Origin: Epiperipatus broadwayi
Lineage: Eukaryota; Onychophora; Udeonychophora; Euonychophora; Peripatidae
Direction of reading: 5' to 3'
NCBI GenBank assembly: GCA_028023455.1
Contig: JAQFVV010012545.1
Location: 1,300,001 to 1,364,000, forward strand
DNA length: 64,000 nucleotides
The notes under the pieces are model-generated. The model was not told the DNA's origin, made no database searches, and saw only the letters and a list, made by a program, of their open reading frames with translations. The position numbers and the translations under genes were made by a program. Numbering within the stretch: position 1 is the first letter of the stretch; every line of letters begins with the position of its first letter. Shown piece by piece: positions 11,622 through 24,038 of the stretch.

Positions 11622-13322
11622 GAAAGTATAACTGTGAACTAGCAAGGAAAGCTGTAGAAGAAAATAAAAGTCTCAAGAATGTAAAACAACATTTTAGTAT
11701 TGGTAGCAAATTTATATCTGCAATAAGAAAAAAAGATGGAATTATTACTAAAAAGAGAGATGACATTATGAAATGGATAGAAGACTTTTATCAACAAGTA
11801 CCTCCTATTTCTATTACATCTTCTGGTTTGCCCAGAATTTTAAATGAAGAAGTGAAACATGCAATTAAATGTATGAAGAAAGGAAAGGCTCCAGGTAATG
11901 ATGGAATTATAATTGATATATTAAAAGAAGCAGGTGAAAAAATAGAAATTTTTTTAGCAAAGTTATATACCAAATGTTTAAATGATAAAGATGTACCAGA
12001 TGATTGGAAGAATGCAGTAATAATATTAATATTTAAAAAAGGTGATAAAGAAGATATTAGAAATTACAGACCTATCAGCCTTTTATCAGTTTTATATAAA
12101 ATTTTTACCAAGATGATTACTACTTGTCTACAGAGAACATTGGATTTCCACCAACCAAGAGAACAAGCTGGATTTAAAAGTGGTTTTAGTACAGTAGATC
12201 ATATCCAGGTATTGAGAGAAGTTATAGAAAGGACAAATGAATATGAGTTGCCATTATGCTTAGGATTTGTAGATTATGAAAAGGCATTTGATTCTATAAA
12301 CATTTCTTCAGTGATTAAAGCATTAGATCATCAAGGTATAGATCCAGGATATTGTTATATTTTAAAGAATATTTATAAAAATGCAACAGCAACAATTAGA
12401 TTACATAATGACACTGGGAAAGTCAACATTGAGAAAGGTGTAAGATAAGGTGACTCCATATCTCCAAAACTTTTTACAGCAGTGCTGCATGAAGTATTTT
12501 GTGGATTAAAATGGGAAACTAAAGGAGTGAAAGTAAATGGTGATTATTTAAGTCATTTAGATTTTGCAAATGATATAGTTGTTTTTGCAAATAATTCTTC
12601 AGAGCTGCAGGAAATGTTGCAAGAGTTATCAAATGAAAGTAGGAAAGTAGGACTAAAGATAAATGTTAAAAAGACTAAAGTAATGTTTAATCGATTTGCT
12701 CAAAATATGAAAATAAAGATTGATTATTATGAATTAGAAGAAATTAACAGTTACAAATACCTTGATCAGATTATTAATACAGATGGAAACATAATGGATG
12801 AAATTAATCATAGAATTAAACTTGGTTGGAGTGCTTTTGGTAGAAATAACTTGATACTAAAAGGAAATATGCCTATGTGTTTGAAAAGGAAGTTTTTTAA
12901 CAAATGTGTTTTACCATTTCTTACTTATGGATCTGAGACTTGGACACTTAATAGAAGAGAAATACAGAGACTCCAGACCACTCGAAGAAGTATGGAGAGA
13001 TGCATGTTGGGAGTAACAAGAAGAGATCGAAAACACAATGTATGGGTAAGAGTACAAACAGGTGTTTCTGACCTCATTGAAAAAAATTAAAAGATTGAAG
13101 TGGAGTTGGGCTGGACATATTGCTAGAAGAGATAATAGATGGACAATTGAAATCTTAAACTGGATTCCAAGAGATTGTAAAAGACCCAGAAAGAGACCAC
13201 ATGTGAGATGGAGGGCTGAAATAAGAAAGTGTGCAGGGGTGATGTGGAGAAGAGAAGCTAAAGATCGGAGAAGATGGATTAAACTTGGAGAGACCATCCT
13301 GCAGTGGATTGATAATGTTTGA
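11591..13322 (+). pseudogene. RTE reverse transcriptase, copy 1 (broken, catalytic Asp lost)
   Basis: RT motifs appear in order: APGNDGIIIDILKEAG (near 11,890), NYRPISLLSVLYKIF (near 12,064), EQAGFKSGFSTVDHI, FVDYEKAFDS (motif A, near 12,267), then an in-frame TAA at 12,446-12,448 where copy 2 encodes Gln in the RQGDSISPKLF motif. The catalytic F-A-D-D of copy 2 reads F-A-N-D here (near 12,562), so the polymerase would be dead even if read through. The C-terminal part has the LTYGSETWTL and WSWAGHIARR words typical of this LINE group. A final frameshift near 13,080 separates 12482-13090 from 13062-13322. Confidence 0.9.
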
Positions 13323-13332
13323 TGATGATGAT

Positions 13333-14185
13333 ATACTAATATTTATATATTAATATAGACATGACTATATTTTGTTCATTTGTTTAAAAAAATACACATT
13401 GAAAAGGATGACAATTTTTATACATTTTAAAATAAATTTGACGTATTGATATTATTTTAAAAATAAATCTGATCTCAAGGAGTACATAAAATTTTTTGGC
13501 AATAATTAAGATCCATAATCATACTTAAAAAATATGAATCGAATTAACAGAAATAGATTAATTATGTACAGAAAAGAATGTTTAAAATAAAAATCTGAAA
13601 CCACCCCAGAGTTAATAGAAAACAACGTAAACAAAAAACCTAAAAGTTGAGAATTGGATTTTTATTAAATATTAAATGTACAACAAACTAACATTGACAA
13701 CTCAGTATTTGTTTAAAAAAAATATTTTATTGAAAAGAATGGAAACTTTACACATTTAAAAATAATTTAAATGCTTTGATAAAAAATCATAGTAAGGAAA
13801 CTTTCCAAATTCCCAATAATAAATTTTATTGTGTTCCTGAAATATCAAAAGTGACTACTGTATCTACAGCTTCCGATTTTTAAAATATGAAATGATCACA
13901 ATGAATAAGATAAAAATCACTAATATGGCTATCACTAAAAAGGCATACTGTATGTTTTTCAAGAGATTAGATTATTTAAGATGGTAGAGTCTCTTAATGC
14001 AGTGTTTATCATAGAAGAAACAAGAACTACAAGTTCCTGTATCTATTCGCAATTGAAAAAAGTACAAATCTTCTCATTTTGCTTAATTACATGGAATTGT
14101 TGTACACAACCTGCCACTTAGAATTCAAATATCACATAGTTTCTCAAGAAATGATTACATTATTATTAATAACACAAAATTAGTA
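13333..14185. other. AT-rich DNA without a recognisable gene
   Basis: A/T-rich sequence between the LINE tail and the MITE. Nothing recognisable was seen. Confidence 0.5.
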
Positions 14186-14373
14186 CTGTTCAAATTAACG
14201 TGAAAAGGTAAGCGTATCATTACATATTGATCTTCACCACTATATATACATATTTTTAATGGTGCAGTTTGATTTAGCACCATGATTCTGGAAGAAACTT
14301 GCAAAAAACTAGCTCAGTGCTCTTAAGTTTTGTTTTGGTGGTATTGCTTACCTTTTCATATTAATTTGAACAC
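14186..14373. mobile_element. TA-flanked MITE, Tc1/mariner type
   Basis: A left arm (14,186-14,213; GTTCAAATTAACGTGAAAAG then GTAAGC) and a right arm (14,346-14,373) form about 28-bp imperfect terminal inverted repeats. They are flanked by TA on both sides, the target duplication of Tc1/mariner elements. The interior is about 130 bp and non-coding, so this is a non-autonomous element of 188 bp. No autonomous partner with these termini was found in the window. Confidence 0.62.
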
Positions 14374-15487
14374 TATAATTTTTGTAGTACACAAATTTTA
14401 TAAAAAGTATATAATTATTGAGATTTATATATTATTACTAATTTTTGGGGAAAAAGTACTATCTTCTTTGTACACAGAGATGAGCTTTTAAAATAGTCTC
14501 ACTTTTTGATTGATTTAATGCCTTGTTATTTTAACAAATCACTGAATCACAGACATCCTAAAGCTTGAAGATACACCTTACTAAATCATCCTGAAGTTTT
14601 TTTTTTTTTACTTAGCATGGAGATATGTTTTCAAATTAGAGAAAAAAGTTTTGATAGAAGAATGACAACTGATGATTAGTATAATAAAGTACGCCAGAAG
14701 AGCAAAACAATTATAGTTAGCAGAATCCAAGATATGATGGAGTGAAAACATATAGCTTAAAATATCAGCCTTTGGAAGAAAAAATCAATTAGAAATAGAA
14801 TGGTTGCACCCAGGTTTTTTTCATTGTACTGCCAGAACACGGGTGGATGATTTATATCCTTAAGAGAAGAGAGTCTTAGATTACATGCAATAATGAATAT
14901 TTCTGTAGTGTAATTTTTACTACACCACTCCCATTCATTATTGGATACTCTCTAGTCTAATGAATAACTAACAAAATTAATAATATAATCTTAGTTTATG
15001 ATTTGCAACTCTTATCATTGTCATCTGCAGTCTTTTTTATAATTGTGATGCTTTTTAAGTTTATGTCACTTTCCGAATCTATATAACCATTCTTTATTTG
15101 CAATAAATAGCTTGATGTCACTGTTATCAAATGATATTTTGCTAAATTCTTCATATAGACAATAGTATCTGAATACCTCCTACATTACTGTTTGCCTACA
15201 TATTCTTTCTTTTTATTCGTTCTCTTACAACAACAAATATAATGCAGTTTTATTAATATTTATTTTCAGAAATTACAATTAACATTAGTGGCATTTCTCT
15301 TCTTTATTATTTGTTATGATTCATTCTTATTGAATATTAAACCATTTTTAGCATATTTTCTTTCAAAACTATCAATTATTTTTTCTTTTAAAAGAATTGC
15401 ATTATAGTCTCTTTTCACTTTTGAGTATTTTAAACTAAATTTTAATTTCTTAATTCACATAAGAGAAATCAATAATGTTGCATTCAA
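14374..15487. other. AT-rich DNA without a recognisable gene
   Basis: Nothing recognisable was seen. It includes a T12 run near 14,600. Confidence 0.45.
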
Positions 15488-15751
15488 GTGGCATCTGGTC
15501 ATTCAGAATCTCATTGTTATGAAGATAAAAATATTAAGGTTATAAATCTAATACCATTTACGTATGCAACAATTGAAGAATTAAAATCATCAACTTTAAA
15601 TGCATGTTGGAAGGCTTTATTGAGTGAAATCGTGAATGTCTTTTTAAAGATGTATGGAGAAATTAAATTATTCGGGCAGCATAAAATCTCAGAAGACAGA
15701 TTTGTTTTATGTACTGAAGCTCACAAAAATGTTCGAACAGATGAAGAATAA
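15488..15751 (+). pseudogene. Tigger/pogo-like transposase C-terminal fragment
   Basis: The open frame contains IEELKSSTLNACWKALLSEI, which resembles the stretch just after the DDE core in pogo/Tigger (TIGD-like) transposases, where STLNACW followed by a Lys/Leu-rich helix is characteristic. Those enzymes excise and insert DNA elements at TA sites. Only about 85 codons remain. The catalytic core and the N-terminal DNA-binding domains are absent, and no Tigger termini were seen near it. In-frame sequence continues past the TAA as DYIKSLAEEVEK, like the acidic tail of the family. The assignment rests on one motif. Confidence 0.52.
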
Positions 15752-16182
15752 CAAGACTATATTAAATCATTGGCAGAAGAAGTAGAAAAAAGATGAAGAA
15801 TTAGCAATGTGGACACATATTAAGACTTTGATGAATTACATTAAATTATGTGTTGAAACAAAAATATTATAATTCCTTGTATAGTATTTTGATAAATTAA
15901 AAAAAAAAAAAACGTATTGTGATGTTTTTTATAAAACATTGCAAAATAAAAATTAAAAAAATGTCATCAACCTCAAACATTATTCCTGAGGAAAAAAAAC
16001 TTAATTCACTTGTATTATCAGGCATTTGGAAATTACCAAAGTAAATTACTGATATTTTTTTCTAGAAGGTCAACAATCTAATTCTACATCATAACATCTG
16101 TATTAGTTACTATTTCACCTCATATCTAGACATTTTATTTCTAAGTTCTATCATTATTTTTTTTCATAAAGAGAATGAAGAA
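15752..16182. other. AT-rich DNA without a recognisable gene
   Basis: The short acidic tail of the transposase remnant is followed by A/T-rich sequence with A runs near 15,900. Nothing else was recognised. Confidence 0.45.
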
Positions 16183-16309
16183 CTATTCTATTTTTTTTTT
16201 TAAGTGTCATAGCATCGGCCGGGACGCGAACCCGCAACCCGGGCAACTGCCTGCAAGTGCAAGGCAGTCACGCTGACCTCTCGAGCACTAATGCTATTCT
16301 ATTTTTTTT
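16183..16309 (-). mobile_element. tRNA-derived SINE, copy A, with target duplications
   Basis: The minus strand carries a Pol III A box (revcomp of 16277-16287, 10 of 11 against TRGYNNANNGG) and a B box (revcomp of 16222-16232, GGTTCGCGTCC). A possible acceptor-like pairing (TAGCAT with ATGCTA) and a poly(A) tail (T run at 16191-16201 on the plus strand) complete it. CTATTCTATTTTTTTT occurs at both ends (16183-16198 and 16294-16309), as expected of a target-site duplication made by LINE machinery. The body is only about 95 bp. The A-to-B spacing is longer than in a class I tRNA. A related copy lies at 29.5 kb. Confidence 0.72.
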
Positions 16310-19300
16310 GTAAACAATTTTAGTTATTTTGGAACGTATATAATTTTTAAAATAAATTGTTATTCCATATATATTTAAAAATCCAGATAGTACACGCAAT
16401 AGACCTATGTCTTCTGCCATTTTAAATCAAGGATAATAATAATAAACACATGTATTTAATAAATGTAAACACACCTGTAATACAATTTAATTGTAAAAAT
16501 TTAAATATTTTGACATTAATAAAAATAATTAACAAAACATAAATAGAATGTTATAAAATAATATTACCGTAATAAACTTGAGAGAGAAGAGGGGGAAATA
16601 GAGTGGAACAATGAGTCTGTAAGTTAAGGAAATAATTGGCCAAGATATGATTCTGACAAGTTTTTTCAGGTTGGCACATAAATGAAATTTATGAATTCAA
16701 ACTTTCTTTAGTTTTCATTTGAACTAAACCATGGATAACTAAAATCATGGATAGTGAGATCAATACAGAGCAGATAATACTTATATGTTTAAAATGTATA
16801 TTACATTAGGTTCATTACTATTTACGGATTTCAATATTGACAAAAAGCTTTACATTAGATAGCATAGATACAAAAGACAAAGTATATGCTTTATTAAAAA
16901 ATTAATTTAAAAAAATCTATTATGGAGAAAGAATCAATATTCACAAGCTATTGTCTTGTTTAAATAATGTATGTACTACTATATTAACTGGACTCTTATA
17001 AAATCCAGTTAATATAATTGTATATGAAGTCCTCAGTGCATATCTGATTAAGAACGTTTGAGAAATGTTTTCCTCAAATAGCCTCCAAATTATTATTTGT
17101 GAGTGTGCTAAGATTGTTTAACTTGTATTAAAAACGTAATTGTTAAGGTTAAATTATTACATTATGTGGTTGTTTGTTCATATACTGTTTGCATTCTGTT
17201 AGAATAAAATTAAAAAAATCCCCATTTTATTATAGGTATTACTAAGAGAGGTTTTACTTAAAACAAAACTTATAATGTATTTTTCTAAAAAAAAAAAATA
17301 ATCATCATATTTTGAATAATGATTGATAATGACTTTATTCAAGAACTGGGGGAGGGTCTATGAAGGAAGCATCTTTATTCAAAATATTTTTACATGTATT
17401 ATCACTAAACATTTTCTTTACAAGAAAGTTTGTATATATTTCAGAATTGTTATTCTTTTACTATTGCAATATTGATGAAAAATTTGAAGACAGTCATTTG
17501 ATCTCAATGGAACTCTAAATACAAGTTTTAGTTATATTAAAAAAATGGTGAATAGATAGCAAATGATAATCAGCAAATGAGATGACCAAGATATGTTTTT
17601 CCATGCTTGAACATAGATCTCTAATATTCATCTTCACTTAGAATAAATTACAACTTAGTTTATGTTACAAAGCATTGATTTCAGAAACATTCTTACAAGC
17701 TATAATAAATGCATTAACAAATTGATTAGGATTTGATGTTTGCATTTTGGCTCTAGTTATGCAAGGTTGAACAGAAAGCCACAAAATCTTGTGTTGACAT
17801 GTTTAAGAGTCTGTTATTTAGGTCATATGACATTTAAGAACTATAATGCCAATTCTATTCAATTAGCCAAACTTTTTTTTTTTACTTTCTTGAGTTTAGA
17901 ATAATTTCAAGGACACTTAAGTCTCAAATCTACCCATCTATTATGAAACTAAAGTATTCTAGGATATTGAAATTTTTAAATATGGAACCCAGAATTTTTA
18001 AGAACATTTGGGATATGAATTTAGTCAGTTTTAACTATATTTCTAATCTCAAAGATGTTAGATGTGGGTTATAAATCAGATTGCTTTTGTATTTTCACGA
18101 ACTCATCAGCCAGGGCAGTCTTGGTAAGCATTAAATGCATGTATCATTATGTTGAAAACGCAATGCAAATTAGTTTAAAAGAGTGATCAAGTATTAAAAA
18201 CATGTAAATGGTTTAAAGCACTTTAAAATAAGCTATACCTTACATGTAACACTTGAAAATTCCCTGTAGATATTACAATCATTTGTATTACTTTTGCTTT
18301 TTAAGATTAAAGTAGTAATAGTAATATGAATGATAGTAATAATAACAATAACATTTCTGGAGTGGAGGAATATCTATGCAAGTTGCATTTATATAAACTT
18401 ACGTTATTAATTTATAACAATTAATGCAGAAAGAACCTACAAGTATTTATAGAATTATATATTGATTTTAATATAAAGATAATAATAATCTAAAATCAAA
18501 CAACAAAATCATCATCTTTTATTGATATTATAAGAAATATAAATATCATGCCTATTACAATGAAGATCTTAAGTTGCAGAAATGAAAAATGACTTTAGAG
18601 TATTGGCATCTCAAAAAAATCTCGAGTATAACATTTACTATTTCCAGAGAATTCTTTCCAATTAGGACATTTGTTAATGTTATTTTACTTAAATGATCTG
18701 TGCAGTCTAATGCAATGGAATCACAGAATTAGAAGTCAAGGGTCCAGAATATTAAAACAAAACTGTTTGTATTAACTAAATGGAATTAATAACTGTTCAA
18801 TTTATATGAATGATAGAGTGTCGAGTTTGAGAAGTAAAGATCATGGATTGCAGGCCAATTGATGTTCTCAATATTTAACTTTCACATAATCTCTTGAGCA
18901 ACTTACAGATTGTTAGCTCAATAAAAAAGTTTGGATATATCAGAAATAAAAATCTATAAAATAATATAACACAAATTTAACATAATTTCAGACCAGGAAA
19001 CCCCATCATTTCTCTAACTATGCACACTTTAAAATCTTTGGGATTGCAAAAAAAAAAGAATCAATGCATCCTAAACAAACTATCTTCATCCAAAACTGAG
19101 CAAGTGATAAAACCAACATAATCCAAGTTGATAATTTTTACATATATCATATTTACATTGGTTCTATTTTTATTTACCAGATCTTTCAACATCTGCATTT
19201 CTATACAACAGACTAAACTTCATTTAAACATTTAGTAGATATAGCTTCTAATATTAATTTCGTTCCCATTAACTGATACAAAACAAGTTTTACCATTTTT

Positions 19301-21882
19301 CAAACCAAATGCCTCCCAATCTCAAGATTAACTTTTTAAATGAATGCATGCTTGGTAATTTTAATGTTTACAGGAATCTTAATGAATAGAACAGCATATG
19401 TTGATATTTATTATTAGGAGAGGGAGGGATTGAAAGTTGCGAGTGTATATCTACACACCCTCCAACTACAATAAACAGTTCTCATTGATGCCTAAAATTC
19501 AGTTTGTTTAAATGCATCAATTCTATATATATATATATATAAATGTTCCCAGACTAACAGAGAACCTGGGATAGTCAAATATATGATGAGTAGATAATTA
19601 TGAGCCAATAATCAATTCATAATAGACTTTCCTTTTTTGTTATGATTAGATCTAAACATCATTAGATATGAATTTTCTGCCATTACTCCGATTCAACCTT
19701 TTCCAAGCCAATCTCCTGGGTGCACAAGAGGTTATAAGTTGAATATGTACTATGTATAAAATCTATTAAACATTACTAATGTAATGGAGTGTTTATTTCA
19801 TTTACAAGGAAAAAAGGAAATAGTTATAGACATTTATAGGAATAAACATAATGCTTAATAAACAAATTTAAGAACAACATTCACCTCATTACTTGACTCG
19901 AGCATGAACATATTAGTAAGCAATAAGCACATATATAAACATAATCTTGTATTATTATTGGACAAATGTTAGATATTTCAGGTTCTGATCATAACTTAGG
20001 TAGCAGTATATACTAGAGTTGTAAATAATAATGCAAAAAAAGGATTCTCTGTGGTTAGAAGTAGAAATGCAATGTTATAATAGTGACCTTATTTTGTAGA
20101 TATAAAGTAAATGGATTTCAAGATATATTACAGCAACTGATGATGATCCATCAAATAACCACCAGTAATAGACATTAAACTATATATGTTCTCATATAAA
20201 GATAAACCATATATTCAGAAGACACATTAACATTACTTTTTTTGTTAGTCATAACATTTGATGGATGCCTCAGGCAGGCAAAGTTATTATCATATCCAAA
20301 TTCTTAAGATGAGAGTAAATGGTGATGAATCTGTAAATAACTGATAGTTTGCTAGTGTTAGACTTGAGAGCTAAAAATTTTGAAATTTAAGTTCAATCAG
20401 ACCATTTTGGTCTTTGAATATTATAGCAACCGAATAGCAAATCATTTGATTATTTAACCAGTAAACAAATCTTTTTAAATTGAGAAATTATATTTTTGTG
20501 AAAATTAATAATTTATTCATGTTTGAAATTTTATTTACCATTTTTAATATTTTTTTTGACTATCACTAACATTTTGTTAGTCTCAGCAATATTAGGAACG
20601 CTATAAATTTCAAAATCGTTATTGTCATTTATTAATTCATCATTAAAGATATTAAAAATCTATTATTAATCCTTATCATTTGTGAAGTTTTTTGTTTTTA
20701 TAAATAATTTTAATGCAGGCTAAGTGAAAAATTATGTTTTATTTTGAAAGTATAATTATTTTATTATAAATATTTTTGATATTTAAAAAAGATTAAATTA
20801 AAAGGTGATTAGATTTTCACTGCAATCAGACTACAATTTTTATTTGTAATTAAACTTTTATTGATAATTTCATTGAGTAATAAAAATTTTTGTGAAAATT
20901 ATGAACATTGTGAATATAACGTTTTCAAAATATATTTTATTTTTACTTTTAACATAATTTTTATTGATGAAGTATATGGTTACATATATTAGTTTTGGTG
21001 TATAAGTACTCATTACATATATACCCGTTATACTTTATGTCGTATAAAGGGGGAGGGGGTAATAGTGCATATCAATACATATATTTGTTAAAAAAATCAA
21101 TTCCAAATGGAGTTAATTATATATGTGTGAATTAATTAGGATGAAAAATGTGTTGTTAGATTTAAAATAGCCTTATGGATTAGTATTCAATTAGATGGTT
21201 GATTTGTTATACAGTATATTAATTTTTTGATGAGTAAACTATATGATTAAGGTTATCAAACTCTATGTAGCTGCAAGTGCTAGAGTTTGATCTCCAATTT
21301 TATTTTTTTGTAGAAAAATGTCTATGCAGTTTTTTAGAAACTGGATTGAAACAGAAATGGCATCTAAGAAGCCAGAGTGAATAAAAAATAATTATTCTAA
21401 TGACTGAGGAAGAAATCTTTCTTTATGCTGTTAACGAATGAGGCTGGTTGGGACTTAATAATAGATGTAATTAGAATTTGGTATATTTGAAGTGGTGGGC
21501 ATTTAAATATTGGATAATTTCTTCCTTTTGTTGCAAAGTCATCTTTAGATCAGTCATTAATGAAAGTTTTATTTATTTGCAAAAAATTAAATTGAAAAGT
21601 TTTACTTTAATAATTATCATTTTTAATATAGCGTTTATAAATTTACTATTTAGAAGAACAATTTAGGGAAAACAAACAACTACTTTTTATAAACATTTTC
21701 CAAATAGTTTTTTTTTTTCCAATTTAATATTCTGAATTGATAAATGAATAATGCATAAACATTTTAAATGGTATTAGTAATAAAATGTTCAATATAACTA
21801 CTTTTGGAATTTTAAATATGTCAAATTAAAAACGGAATAATTGTATTTTTATAAGTGGGATCTACTATTAGCAGAGGCGGAT
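16310..21882. other. Long AT-rich intergenic or intronic stretch
   Basis: About 5.6 kb with no supported gene. A 13-bp perfect hairpin lies at 16,980-17,016 and a TA microsatellite near 19,527-19,541. Patches such as 19,420-19,470 and 21,045-21,060 are slightly GC-richer but show no motif. The ORF at 21478-21666 (+) is Phe/Ile/Lys-rich and probably chance. Confidence 0.5.
16980..17016. repeat. Perfect 13-bp hairpin
   Basis: TATATTAACTGGA (16980-16992) is followed after an 11-nt loop by its exact reverse complement (17004-17016). No flanking duplication or U tract identifies it as a terminator or mobile element. Confidence 0.65.
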
Positions 21883-21930
21883 TAAGCGGTAAGCGGCCGC
21901 GTAGGGCTCTGATGTCTTAAAATGTCTTTT
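21883..21930 (+). mobile_element. hAT-type transposon terminus (single end)
   Basis: CAGAGGCGGATTAAGCGG at 21883 has the CAGxGGCGGAT start seen at the termini of many ZMYM1-type hAT transposons. It resembles the reverse complement of 32,081-32,096, the presumed 3' end of the hAT remnant in this window. It stands in an otherwise AT-rich area. No matching right end was located nearby, so this is a solo or truncated end. Confidence 0.38.
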
Positions 21931-22276
21931 CATTAGGATTTGAAGAAAATTGTTTTTTTTTTTTTATGCAATCAACCCTCCTAAACACAGTATTATTTAA
22001 GCTTTTGAAGAGAATTTTAGTTTTGGCGGGATTCTAACTTTCAACTGGACATCAGGGGATGAAACTAGTATAGCATCAATAGACTCAAATTAAGTAAATA
22101 TATATATTAATTACACAAAAAATTAGACCCCTCCCAAAATAATAATGATTTCAATTTAAATACTCTGCTTTTGAAAAAATTATTGTAAATAAATTTTGCT
22201 GTTTTCCTGAAGCTGATTTATCTGCAGTGAAACAGTATACCTTTCACCCCATAACTCCATCTGTGCTGGATTTCTT
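21931..22276. other. Short AT-rich stretch
   Basis: Contains a T14 run near 21,960. It may be the body of the truncated hAT copy. No motif was seen. Confidence 0.4.
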
Positions 22277-22290
22277 CATCATCATCATCA

Positions 22291-24037
22291 TCAACCATTA
22301 TCAATCCACTGCAGGATGAAGGTCTCTCCAAGTTTAATCCATCTCCGATCTTTAGCTTCTCTTCTCCACAACATCCCTGCACATTTTCTTATTTCATCCA
22401 TCCATCTCACAGGTGGTCTCTTTCTGGGTCTTTTACAATCTCTTGGAATCCAGTTTAAAATTTCAATTGTCCATCTATTATCATCTCTTCTAGCAATATG
22501 TCCAGCCCAACTCCATTTCAATCTTTTAATTTTTTCAATAAGGTCAGTAACACCTGTTTGTTGTCTTACCCATACATTGTGTTTTCGATCTCTTCTTGTT
22601 ACTCCCAACATACATCTCTCCATACTCCTTTGAGTGGTCTGAAGTCTCTGTATTGCTCTTCTATTAAGTGTCCAAGTCTCAGATCCATAAGTAAGAACTG
22701 GTAAAACACATTTGTTAAAAACCATCCTTTTCAAACACATAGGCATATTTCCTTTTAGTATCAAGTTATTTCTACCAAAAGCACTCCAACCAAGTTTAAT
22801 TCTATGATTAATTTCCTCCATTATATTTCCATCTGTATTAATAATCTGACCAAGGTATTTGTAACTGTTAACTTCTTCTAATTCTTTATAATCAATCTTT
22901 ATTTTCATATTTTGAGCAAATCGATTAAACATTACTTTAGTCTTTTTAACATTTATCTTTAGTCCTACTTTCATCTGCTAACTCCTGCAACATTTCCTGC
23001 AGCTCTGAAGCATTATTTGCAAAAACAACTACATCATCTGCAAAATCTAAATGACTTAAATACTCTCCATTTACTTTCACTCCTTTAGTTTCCCATTTTA
23101 ATCCACAAAATACTTCTTGCAGCATTGCTGTAAAGAGTTTTGGAGATATGGAGTCACCTTGTCTGTCACCTTTCTCAATGTTGATTTTTCCAGTATCATT
23201 ATGTAATCTAATTGTTGCTGTTGCATTTTTATAAATATTCTTTAAAATATGACAAAATCCTGGATCTATACCTTGATGATCCAATGCTTTAATCACTGAA
23301 GAAATGTGTATAGAATCGAATGCCTTTTCATAATCTACAAATCCAAAACATAATGACAACTCATATTCGTTTGTCCTTTCTATGACTTCTCTCAATACCT
23401 GGATATGATCTATTGTTCTAAAACCACTTTTAAATCCAGCTTGTTCTCTTGGTTGGTGGAAATCCAAAGTTCTCTGTAGACGAGTTGTAATTATCTTGGT
23501 AAAATTTTTATATAAAACTGATAAAAGGTTGATAGGTCTGTAATTTCTAATATCTTCTTTATCACCTTTTTAAAATATTAATATTATTACTGCATTCTTC
23601 CAATCATCCGGTACATCTTTATCATTTAGACATTTGGTATATAACTTTGCTAAAATTGTTTCTATTTCTTCACCTGCTTCTTTTAATATATCAATTATAA
23701 TTCCATCATTTCCTGGAGCCTTTCCTTTCTTCATACACTTAATTGCATGTCTCACTTCTTCATTTAAAATTCTGGGCAATTCAGAAGATGTAATAGATAT
23801 AGGAGGTACTTGTTCTTTATTATTATATAATTCTTGATAAAAATCTTCTACCAATTTCATGATGTCATCTCTCTTTTTAGTAATAATTCCATCTTTTTTT
23901 CTTATTGCAGATATAAATTTCCTACCAATACCAAAATGTTGTTTAATATTTTTGAGACTTTTATTTTCTTCTACAGCTTTCCTTGCTATTTCACAGTTAT
24001 ACTTTCTTATATCATTTTCAACTCTTTTCCGTACCAT
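22291..24037 (-). pseudogene. RTE reverse transcriptase, copy 2
   Basis: RT domain with all main motifs. KKGKAPGNDGIIIDILKEAG lies near 23,720 and VPDDWKNAVIILIF near 23,580, just before a frameshift at about 23,570. FVDYEKAFDSIHISS follows near 23,330, then RQGDSISPKLFTAML near 23,150, the catalytic LDFADDVVVFAN near 23,040, and SYKYLGQIINTDG near 22,850. The tail has SETWTLNRRAIQRLQ and LKWSWAGHIARRD. A frameshift near 22,970 splits the domain. A 21-bp stretch encoding ELYNNKE near 23,820 is present here and deleted in copy 1. Confidence 0.92.
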
Positions 24038-24038
24038 T

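Larger units (their letters stand above)
10219..13332 (+). mobile_element. RTE-type LINE, copy 1 (near full length, inactive)
   Basis: This is a non-LTR retrotransposon with an apurinic-type endonuclease followed by a reverse transcriptase and a short 3' tail of GATGATGATG. Its 5' end (AAGGAGTTTGCT...) coincides with that of the copy at 22.3-25.5 kb and with the 5' edge of the copy at 33.5 kb, which argues that it is the true element start. The microsatellite tail and compact layout fit the RTE clade. Damage relative to copy 2 includes a 145-bp deletion in the N-terminal endonuclease, a 21-bp in-frame deletion near 11,792, a one-base expansion of a C run near 10,852, a frameshift in the A run near 11,066, an in-frame TAA at 12,446-12,448, and an Asp-to-Asn change in the catalytic motif. 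Confidence 0.9.
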
